9,847 nt of DNA from NCBI GenBank assembly GCA_030642205.1, contig DAOWOF010000071.1:1-9847 (forward strand), in the 5' to 3' direction. How positions within the stretch are numbered: the first letter of the stretch is position 1; each line of letters begins with the position of its first letter. Under the pieces are notes generated by a model. The model did not search any database and was not told the DNA's origin. It saw nothing but the letters and a program-made list of their open reading frames with translations. Shown one piece after another: positions 1 to 5,493 of the stretch. Source of the DNA: Desulfobacteraceae bacterium (lineage in GTDB: Bacteria; Desulfobacterota; DSM-4660; Desulfatiglandales; Desulfatiglandaceae). A program made the position numbers and the translations under genes.

Positions 1-1
1 A

Positions 2-214
2 AAAAACTGCTTTTTTCTTGGCCCCTCCGGATGTTTGTTAAAGGCCCGTCATGTGATATGTATTAATTATGTGTGCAGTAAAATTACAGATAAAATAAGC
101 CCTGAACAAATGTTGCCGCTTCGTGAAAAAGAAGGAGAAGAAATTGAACTATTATTTCATTTACATGAAAAGCTTAGAAAGGCCATAGCTACTGGCAGGT
201 TGCAAAATGGATAA
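2..214 (+). CDS. 3' end of an unrecognised protein gene (truncated by window edge)
   Basis: One frame stays open from the left edge to a TAA at 212-214, giving about 70 codons. The C-terminal half is charged and helical-looking: Glu/Lys-rich stretches after a Pro-Glu-Gln-Met at roughly codons 34-37, ending in Thr-Gly-Arg-Leu-Gln-Asn-Gly. The stop overlaps the start of the downstream methyltransferase by 8 bp, the geometry expected of translationally coupled genes, and this is the main support for real coding. No family is recognised and no catalytic motif is visible. A shorter gene starting at ATG 110 (34 residues) cannot be excluded, and a 70-codon open frame can arise by chance in AT-rich DNA. 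The true N-terminus lies outside the window. Confidence 0.4.
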   Translation, partial: KNCFFLGPSGCLLKARHVICINYVCSKITDKISPEQMLPLREKEGEEIELLFHLHEKLRKAIATGRLQNG

Positions 215-815
215 AACAATAAAAAGCACATTAACCAGTATCTCTGAGTTTTATGACCAGCGGCAAGTGGGGAATGTGGGTCCTTTGGGCTTCAGGAGAT
301 CCACCAATCTGAAGATCCTCTTAAATTGCCTTAATCGCCTCATTGAAGAACAAATTATTATCCCTGATATTTCTACTTTTCTGGACTTAGGCTGTGCTGA
401 TGGCCGTGTAAATGTTTTTTTAAGTTACTTAATGAAAATATCAATCGGAATTGAACTGGATGAATGGACCCTTGACGAATATCAACCCCTCAAGGATAAA
501 TTAGACATAAAACTAAAAAACGCAGGGCTTATAGCTCCCCCAAAAAACATCCATCTCTTCCAGGGGGATGCCATCAGAGATGAGATATACCATACAATCG
601 GAAACCAAACGGGGTGTCTCTTTGAGGATATTGATATCTTCTACACCTATCTTATGCTTAATGCGGAGATTGCAGAACTTATTGTCAAAAAGGCCAAAAA
701 AGGCGCTGTTTTTATGATTTATGGGCTGGATAGGATCATGCCGCATTACAATGGTTTGCAGCTCATTAAGAGTCTAAGCCCCCTGGAAGGCATCCTGGCA
801 ATGTATAGGAAATGA
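207..815 (+). CDS. class I SAM-dependent methyltransferase, substrate unknown
   Basis: A 202-residue protein with the Rossmann-type methyltransferase signature. Motif I is a hydrophobic strand followed by Asp-Leu-Gly-Cys-Ala-Asp-Gly at residues 60-66, the SAM-binding glycine loop. The acidic end of strand 2 (Gly-Ile-Glu-Leu-Asp, 81-85) would hold the ribose hydroxyls. Gln-Gly-Asp-Ala at 119-122 fits the adenine-contacting motif, and Asp-Ile-Phe-Tyr at 143-146 begins strand 4. The fold is therefore well supported, but the substrate is not readable: the first 50 residues and the C-terminal part match no subfamily I know. No signal peptide or membrane segment is seen, so it is probably cytosolic. 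ATG 207 has only a weak ribosome binding site (AGG about 8 nt upstream), consistent with coupling to the upstream frame. Its TGA overlaps the next gene's ATG. Confidence 0.8.
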   Translation: MDKTIKSTLTSISEFYDQRQVGNVGPLGFRRSTNLKILLNCLNRLIEEQIIIPDISTFLDLGCADGRVNVFLSYLMKISIGIELDEWTLDEYQPLKDKLDIKLKNAGLIAPPKNIHLFQGDAIRDEIYHTIGNQTGCLFEDIDIFYTYLMLNAEIAELIVKKAKKGAVFMIYGLDRIMPHYNGLQLIKSLSPLEGILAMYRK

Positions 816-1093
816 ACATGTCCTTAGCTTTTCCTGTAAATATCGTAACGATTGGAAGAGTCGTGGGATTGAGGGATCACAGGATAAAAACGGGTACTAT
901 CTGGAAAACAGGCAATTTATTATTCCGGGCACAGCAATCCGGTGCTAACTCTTTATCCGGCCTTGAGCAATGGGCCAAGGCCAATAGTACCGAAGGTCGT
1001 GAGTTTATCGTATGGGAGGATAATTCTCGCCTGGTTATTCAGCCGGCTAACAGCCGCTACTGCTATGACTTATTGTCCATGCTGGAGCCATGA
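812..1093 (+). CDS. small orphan protein coupled to the methyltransferase
   Basis: A 93-residue protein of unrecognised family. ATG 812-814 overlaps the methyltransferase stop (ATGA arrangement), the classic geometry for translational coupling; a second in-frame ATG lies at 818. The sequence begins with a hydrophobic, beta-like stretch (residues 4-18), then a basic stretch with His, Arg and Lys (22-32). The middle is polar and the end hydrophobic (Tyr-Asp-Leu-Leu-Ser-Met-Leu-Glu-Pro). There is no cysteine cluster, transmembrane helix or known motif. Its last 31 bp lie under the 3' end of the kinase gene on the other strand. The coupling makes a real gene likely, and a role with the methyltransferase is inference from position only. 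The overlap and short length leave some chance that it is spurious. Confidence 0.55.
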   Translation: MNMSLAFPVNIVTIGRVVGLRDHRIKTGTIWKTGNLLFRAQQSGANSLSGLEQWAKANSTEGREFIVWEDNSRLVIQPANSRYCYDLLSMLEP

Positions 1094-3348
1094 GATAGAC
1101 TAGGGATAATCAAGGTAAAAGTTGAACCAAGACCTGGCGATGATTCCACCCTTATCTGTCCACTGTGTTCTTCCACTATCTTTTTAGTCACACATAATCC
1201 CAGTCCTGTTCCTCCAGAAGCTTTAGTACTAAAAAAGCTTGAAAAAAGCTTTTGCAGGGTATCCTTATCCATTCCTGTGCCATTGTCCCTTATAGCAAAT
1301 ATGGCCATATCTTTTTTTCGGTTGACCTGTACCTCTACCTTGGGTTTTTCTTCATCTTGATAAACCTTTTCACGGCAAGCATCCAAAGAATTGGTAATAA
1401 GATTCAGCAATGCACGTCCAATGGTATCAGGATCCAGATTTATTAAAGGCCCTTTCTCTCCATCACAAATAAGAATAATTCCTTCTTGATGAGCTGTTTT
1501 TGAGGTCAAGTCGACGATCTCACGAGCAAGCTTTAATGGGTCAACCGGTATTGGTACAGGTTTTCGTTCACGGCAATAACTGAGCATCTCCATGCTCAAT
1601 TTGCTTATTTTGTCAATGCCGTTACTAACATTATCCCAACCTTCCTGCATTAGATCTGAATTATTACGTTTAAGGGCAACATTGACCATATAGGCGCCCC
1701 CCTTTAAAGCATTAAGAACATTTTTCATACAATGTGTGACACCTGCCACGGTCTGACCAACAGCGGCAAGACGTTCCTGTTCAATCAGCCTTTGACGAAG
1801 TCTGTTTTCTTCAGTCACATCCTTGCTGATACCAACCGTTCCCAGAATCCTGCCCTCACTATCCCGCAATTCTGATAATGAAAGGCTAATCTCCATCAGT
1901 TTTTTATCTTTGGAAATAAGAGTCGTAGGAAAATTATTAACTGCCCCATATTTTTTTACTTCTTCCATTAGTCTATGTCTCTCATCGGGATCCTTCCACA
2001 GACGTTCTACGCTGACATTCAGAATTTCTTCTTTGTTGTACCCAAGCATTTGTTCAGCAGCCTGATTAAACATAACGATTTCGCCCTTGAGGCCAGTCGT
2101 AATAATCATGTCTGATGAATGTTCCAGGATATTTTCCATATATTCTTTATTACGACGGATTTCATCCTGAAGAAGTATTTCTTCTGTCATATTGCGAGAA
2201 ATAACGGCCAGAGATATAATATTACCCTGATCATCCATGATTGGAAACCTTACAGAATGAAAATAGTGAGTCTGTCCATTAAGAGTCATTTTTTCTTGAA
2301 AAATCAGAGTCTTTTTTCTAACAAACACCTCTCTATCATGATCAGAAATAATATCAGCCAAATCTTTGGAAAAAATATCATGATCTTTAAATCCAAGAAT
2401 ATTTTGCTTTAAAAGTCCTGTAGCCTTTGTAGCTGACGGATTGACGTACAAATAACGACCGGAAAGGTCTTTTATTCCTATAACATCATGAGCAGATTCA
2501 AAAAATTGCTGCAACTTGTTTTCTGATTCCCTAAGTTCGCGTTCCAGGGTAACTCGAAGAGTCACATCACGGATCCCTTCAATTATTTGGGTAACATTAT
2601 TATTTTTATCCAGGATTGGGGTAATTATTATTTCTTCATAGATCGTTTTCTGATCTGAATCTTTATGGGAATGCAAGACAGAAAATTTTTCACCCGAAGT
2701 AAATGCCTTATGAAAGGGACATCCCTGTCTTTTTCCTTTGCATATACCAAAAATACTTCCAGCAACATCATAACAAAAACTACCCAGGACATCCTCCTCA
2801 GCAAGCCCTGTCTCCTTCACAAAGGTTTTATTGACGCTATAAATAGTATAATCTTTATTAAGGACCATAATGCGATCAGGAAGGGAATCAATTACCTTTT
2901 GGCACCAATCCCGTTCTTTTTGTATAACGGTTTTCATTTTATTGTGAAGCTGCTGTTTTTCTATTTTAATCTGGATCAGATCCCATAACAGGCGAGCTCC
3001 TCTATTATCTATGGAGCTTATATGGATGGGTTTGGAACTGATCATTCTGTCACGAACCTCTATCAATCCGGTTAACTCTATAATCATATTCAGTCCAGGA
3101 AGGCTATAGAGATCAAGAAACTCCGTTGTGGTAAAGATCCCCATATCATGGGCAAGTGAAATGCCCGGGGCATCCAAAGACAGATCTGCAACTCCGATAA
3201 TCTCGATATTTAATGAGTGAAGTATCTCATCATCCAGGAGGGTTAATAAATCATAACAGGCCTTGCCACCCCCAATAAGGGCAACTTTTAGTGCCAGGTT
3301 GGATTGAGTACCTCTCCTTAGTAATACGGAGAACATTTTTTTGTCCAT
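1063..3348 (-). CDS. soluble hybrid sensor histidine kinase: Rossmann-like N-terminus, three PAS domains, HisKA and HATPase
   Basis: Cytosolic two-component kinase with no transmembrane segment. Residue numbers count from a GTG at 3357, giving 764 residues; I prefer ATG 3348 (761 residues) because an AGGTG Shine-Dalgarno lies 6 nt upstream, while GTG 3357 has none. Domain order: a Rossmann-like region at 22-130 with a Gly-Gly-Gly-Lys-Ala loop at 29-33 and Gly-Val-Ala-Asp at 55-58; PAS1 at about 153-270 with cysteines 195, 206 and 213; PAS2 at about 280-398; PAS3 at about 403-520; a dimerisation/phosphoacceptor region at about 527-600 with phospho-histidine 542 (Thr-His-Cys-Met-Lys-Asn, Cys replacing the usual Glu); and an ATPase domain with N box (Asn-Leu-Ile-Thr-Asn-Ser, 652-657), Asp-Asn-Gly-Thr-Gly-Met at 691-696 and Gly-Gly-Thr-Gly-Leu-Gly at 715-720. 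No response regulator is adjacent, so the partner is unknown. The ligand of the Rossmann region (perhaps NAD(P)) is inference. Confidence 0.93.
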   Translation of the reverse strand: MDKKMFSVLLRRGTQSNLALKVALIGGGKACYDLLTLLDDEILHSLNIEIIGVADLSLDAPGISLAHDMGIFTTTEFLDLYSLPGLNMIIELTGLIEVRDRMISSKPIHISSIDNRGARLLWDLIQIKIEKQQLHNKMKTVIQKERDWCQKVIDSLPDRIMVLNKDYTIYSVNKTFVKETGLAEEDVLGSFCYDVAGSIFGICKGKRQGCPFHKAFTSGEKFSVLHSHKDSDQKTIYEEIIITPILDKNNNVTQIIEGIRDVTLRVTLERELRESENKLQQFFESAHDVIGIKDLSGRYLYVNPSATKATGLLKQNILGFKDHDIFSKDLADIISDHDREVFVRKKTLIFQEKMTLNGQTHYFHSVRFPIMDDQGNIISLAVISRNMTEEILLQDEIRRNKEYMENILEHSSDMIITTGLKGEIVMFNQAAEQMLGYNKEEILNVSVERLWKDPDERHRLMEEVKKYGAVNNFPTTLISKDKKLMEISLSLSELRDSEGRILGTVGISKDVTEENRLRQRLIEQERLAAVGQTVAGVTHCMKNVLNALKGGAYMVNVALKRNNSDLMQEGWDNVSNGIDKISKLSMEMLSYCRERKPVPIPVDPLKLAREIVDLTSKTAHQEGIILICDGEKGPLINLDPDTIGRALLNLITNSLDACREKVYQDEEKPKVEVQVNRKKDMAIFAIRDNGTGMDKDTLQKLFSSFFSTKASGGTGLGLCVTKKIVEEHSGQIRVESSPGLGSTFTLIIPSLSHGSSMDNKS

Positions 3349-3428
3349 TTTAAGCACCTATCATTACTATATGTAAGTTCAAACTGATTTAAGAAAAAAT
3401 CAAATTATTCCAAATCCTGATAACCGGA

Positions 3429-3453
3429 TAAAAAGTCGATTTGCAACTTTTTA
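3429..3453. repeat. AT-rich inverted repeat upstream of the kinase
   Basis: Perfect 8-bp arms, TAAAAAGT (3429-3436) and ACTTTTTA (3446-3453), flank a 9-nt loop. The first 14 nt recur with one mismatch at 3551-3564. It lies 81 bp upstream of the kinase start codon. It could be an operator, a stem-loop, or one copy of a dispersed intergenic repeat; the window alone cannot tell which. Confidence 0.5.
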
Positions 3454-3551
3454 CGAGTCCATCCATCCTAAAGTAAAAAATATATCGAATCAAAAAATAA
3501 AGTCAATGATGTTTAGCTCTAAAATACGAGATTAAATATAGACAAGCGAGT

Positions 3552-3567
3552 AAAAAATCGATTTTTT
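3552..3567. repeat. perfect 16-bp palindrome
   Basis: A self-complementary 16-mer of six A, TCGA flanked by A/T, and six T: AAAAAATCGATTTTTT. Preceded by a T, it shares TAAAAA(A/G)TCGATTT with the repeat at 3429. With no loop, it reads more like a protein binding site than an RNA hairpin, but in AT-rich DNA chance is a real alternative. Confidence 0.45.
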
Positions 3568-3604
3568 CCCCTCCATTTAAAATAAATCCCAATGGTTCTA
3601 TCAC

Positions 3605-3647
3605 CAGGCAGGGGATTTCCCCTGCCTGTCCGCGCCGCACACAGGCA
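3605..3647. repeat. GC-rich compound inverted repeat with two competing pairings
   Basis: CAGGCAGGGG (3605-3614) and CCCCTGCCTG (3619-3628) form perfect 10-bp arms around a 4-nt ATTT. The right arm also overlaps TGCCTGT (3623-3629), which pairs perfectly with ACAGGCA (3641-3647) across an 11-nt GC-rich spacer. The two stems share bases and exclude each other. No T tract follows on either strand, so it does not look like an intrinsic terminator. The GC-rich island in AT-rich DNA resembles a repetitive extragenic palindrome; copy number cannot be judged from one window. Confidence 0.65.
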
Positions 3648-3816
3648 AGACATTGGCCGATTGATTAATTCTTTACAAATCCATCAAAATAAGGACTAAG
3701 GCATAAAAATAAAACAGGGGTACAAGCTATCGTCAAGATTTAGAAACTAATTTGGGCTTATAAACAATATCTTTATTTAAAAAATGAACCTGCGGAAATT
3801 ATTATTCTATTTAAAA

Positions 3817-3845
3817 TTGACACGCATCTCCATTTAAAATATATT
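3817..3845 (+). promoter_or_regulatory. sigma70-type promoter of the crotonase gene
   Basis: A perfect -35 TTGACA (3817-3822), a 17-nt spacer and -10 TATATT (3840-3845, 5 of 6 to consensus). Transcription would begin near 3852 and leave a leader of roughly 58 nt before ATG 3910. Confidence 0.7.
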
Positions 3846-3909
3846 CCATTCCTAATATCAATAAAGTTCTTATCATTAATCACTTTACATTAAATCTAAG
3901 GAGATTTGT

Positions 3910-4770
3910 ATGGCAGAGAACAATTTTATCTATGAAGTCGAAGGAAACATTGCAACAATTACAATCAATAGGCCTGAAGCGCTTAACGCAATGACCTTTG
4001 CAATGGATCATGAATTATCTGCAGAACTTACAAAGGCAGAAGAAGATGATGATGTAAAATGTATCATTCTGAAAGGAACAGGTCCATGTTTTTGCGCGGG
4101 GCATGATCTGAAAGAGGTTGGATTTGTATATGGATTTGGAGACGGAAAAGACAAAAGGCGTAGACCCAGCCAAAGAATAAGACTACAGATGGATCATGGA
4201 ATGATGGTCAAATCATATGGCCATATACAAAACTGCTTTAAGCCAATTATTGCCCAGGTTCATGGACATTGCCTTGAGGGAGGCATGATTATCGCCATGA
4301 TGTGTGATATGATAATAGCCAGTGAAGACGCAACATTAGGTTTTCCAGGGCAACGGCTTGGATTTGCGGGAAATAGTCCGATTGTTCCTCATTTGATTTA
4401 TACTGTAGGCTTAAAGAAGGCACGGGAAATACTTCTTCTTGGATTAAAATTTGATGGAACGGAAGCAGAGCGAATTGGTTTAATTAACAGGGTTGTGCCA
4501 GCAGATAAACTTAAAGAGGAAGTGCAAAAGGTAGCTAAGTCGGTATGCCTTATGCCACGAGACGGAATCGTTATGGGCAAGGCCTTTCTGCAACTTTTTT
4601 ATGACAGAATGGGATTAAATGAAGGAAATATTGCCGGTTATATCGGGCACACGCTCTTTACTAATTTACGATGGGAAGAAGATGAATATAATTACTTCAA
4701 AGAAAGAAGAAAACATGGCCCCAAGGCTGGTTTTCATGGTAGAGATGCGCGCTATGAAGATATAAAATAA
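3910..4770 (+). CDS. crotonase-superfamily (enoyl-CoA hydratase/isomerase-like) protein lacking both catalytic glutamates
   Basis: A 286-residue cytosolic protein of the crotonase fold, which binds acyl-CoA and stabilises a thioester enolate in an oxyanion hole. Conserved parts: the N-terminal strand with Asn-Arg-Pro-Glu-Ala-Leu-Asn-Ala (20-27), the first oxyanion loop (Phe-Cys-Ala-Gly-His-Asp-Leu, 61-67), the second (Leu-Glu-Gly-Gly, 122-125) and Cys-Asp at 132-133. Aligned by eye with rat mitochondrial crotonase, Glu144 corresponds to Ile127 and Glu164 to Gly147, so standard hydration is unlikely. Another crotonase-family reaction (isomerase, hydrolase, ring cleavage or decarboxylase type) is more plausible. 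The C-terminus carries an extra basic/aromatic tail (about 255-286), making it slightly longer than the usual 255-265 residues. ATG 3910 follows a clear AAGGAG at about 7 nt. It is a single-gene unit with its own promoter and no beta-oxidation neighbours, so the substrate is unknown. Confidence 0.85.
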   Translation: MAENNFIYEVEGNIATITINRPEALNAMTFAMDHELSAELTKAEEDDDVKCIILKGTGPCFCAGHDLKEVGFVYGFGDGKDKRRRPSQRIRLQMDHGMMVKSYGHIQNCFKPIIAQVHGHCLEGGMIIAMMCDMIIASEDATLGFPGQRLGFAGNSPIVPHLIYTVGLKKAREILLLGLKFDGTEAERIGLINRVVPADKLKEEVQKVAKSVCLMPRDGIVMGKAFLQLFYDRMGLNEGNIAGYIGHTLFTNLRWEEDEYNYFKERRKHGPKAGFHGRDARYEDIK

Positions 4771-4786
4771 CCAGGTTTTTCTGTTC

Positions 4787-4825
4787 CCCTTGTTTTCTCT
4801 GAGAGGCGAAATCAAGGGCTTTATT
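4787..4825 (+). terminator. probable intrinsic terminator after the crotonase gene
   Basis: CCCTTGTTTTC (4787-4797) pairs with GAAATCAAGGG (4808-4818) at 10 of 11 positions, with a 10-nt loop, followed by CTTTATT. The stem is moderate and the T run is interrupted, so termination may be partial. It begins 16 nt after the stop codon, the expected place. Confidence 0.5.
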
Positions 4826-5034
4826 CCTAATTCCCATTCAAGGCATTAAATGCTGAAAATATTACCTGCATTTCTAGTGTTTGCCCAGTCATAAAGGTCA
4901 GTTATAAAGATAAAAGACCAATGAACTTCCTTATACCAAAGCATTTTTCATAAAATAATGATAACTGCGTGAAGGAATGCTCTGTGTCTTTTTCGCAATT
5001 ATCAAATATTTGGAACACATTTATTGCCAAATTA

Positions 5035-5043
5035 TGCTATAAT
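5035..5043 (+). promoter_or_regulatory. extended -10 promoter for the phasin-like/AarF unit
   Basis: TGC followed by a perfect TATAAT (5038-5043) forms an extended -10 element. No good -35 hexamer lies 16-18 nt upstream, as is usual when the extended element compensates. Transcription would start near 5050, giving a leader of about 137 nt. Confidence 0.5.
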
Positions 5044-5053
5044 TATATTATTG

Positions 5054-5194
5054 ATGACATTTCAAAGAGATTTTGATGGTCTTGTTAATCGTTCTAAGAT
5101 ATTAGAAATAGGTATGAAAGATGCGCCTCCTGCTGGTTTTTGTGCAATTTTAAACGCTATCGTTTATAAGAAAGGAGAAATTCTATATGTTTGA
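5054..5194 (+). CDS. possible leader ORF upstream of the phasin-like gene
   Basis: A 46-codon frame runs from ATG 5054 to a TGA at 5192-5194, overlapping the phasin-like start codon at 5187 by 8 bp. The product would be mixed in character, with a basic, hydrophobic end and a Pro-Pro in the middle; no family is recognised. Against it: no Shine-Dalgarno precedes ATG 5054, and the frame is also open upstream through the promoter. For it: the end position would allow coupled translation. The leader may equally be untranslated. Confidence 0.2.
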   Translation: MTFQRDFDGLVNRSKILEIGMKDAPPAGFCAILNAIVYKKGEILYV

Positions 5195-5492
5195 TCTCAT
5201 CAAAAAAGCTATGTTAACTGGTGTCGGGCTAGCCTCTTTGACCAAAGACAAAATTGAAGAGTTGGCCAAGGATCTCTCCGAAAAAATAAAACTTTCCGAA
5301 GAAGATGGCAAAAAGCTGCTGGATGAACTCTTAAGCAAATCAGAAGAGGCAAAGAGCAACCTTCACGCATCTATTGAAAATACAGTCAACGATATAGTGA
5401 AAAAAATGCATCTGGTCACCAGAAAAGAATTTTCTGATCTTAAAGACGAAATTGATCAATTAAAACAAAAAATCGGGGATTCACCCGAATAA
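5187..5492 (+). CDS. phasin-like (polyhydroxyalkanoate granule-associated family) coiled-coil protein
   Basis: A 101-residue protein resembling the small phasin / PHA granule-associated family, often annotated beside AarF-type kinases. The N-terminus (residues 1-20) is amphipathic to hydrophobic with Gly-Val-Gly-Leu-Ala. The rest is highly charged and predicted helical, with Lys/Glu-rich heptad-like stretches at about 23-65 and a C-terminal Leu/Ile-repeat coiled coil at about 80-96. There is no cysteine and no catalytic motif, so a structural or scaffold role is likely. The start has a strong AAGGAG about 10 nt upstream. The stop is 1 nt from the kinase gene, so the two are almost certainly cotranscribed and coupled. 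No PHA synthase or depolymerase is in view, so a true granule function is not shown; it may instead be an accessory of the membrane kinase. Confidence 0.7.
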   Translation: MFDLIKKAMLTGVGLASLTKDKIEELAKDLSEKIKLSEEDGKKLLDELLSKSEEAKSNLHASIENTVNDIVKKMHLVTRKEFSDLKDEIDQLKQKIGDSPE

Positions 5493-5493
5493 C

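Larger units (their letters stand above)
3349..3909. other. AT-rich divergent intergenic region
   Basis: About 560 bp without a convincing gene, between the divergently transcribed kinase and crotonase genes. It holds two related AT palindromes (3429-3453 and 3552-3567), a GC-rich compound inverted repeat (3605-3647) and a consensus-like promoter for the crotonase gene (3817-3845). I found no convincing -35/-10 pair for the kinase on the minus strand. The only GC-rich part is roughly 3600-3650, which stands out from the surrounding AT-rich sequence and may be an inserted or dispersed element. Confidence 0.7.
4771..5186. other. intergenic region between crotonase and phasin-like genes
   Basis: About 416 bp. 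It begins with a probable terminator stem-loop (4787-4825). The middle, about 4830-4970, is AT-rich with nothing I can name. An extended -10 promoter lies at 5035-5043, followed by roughly 140 nt of leader containing a doubtful 46-codon frame (5054-5194). A good ribosome binding site, AAGGAG, lies just before the phasin-like start. Confidence 0.6.

Noticed and set aside
1..16. A-run, CTGC, T-run at the left edge as a terminator tail
   Set aside because: Pure A/T arms of six form a weak stem with no GC pairs, and the sequence is also part of an open frame; unsupported without upstream sequence.
2119..2988. Two plus-strand frames (97 and 107 codons) opposite the sensor kinase
   Set aside because: Both lie opposite PAS-domain coding sequence, have no promoter or ribosome binding signal I trust, and their products are low-complexity Ile/Phe-rich.
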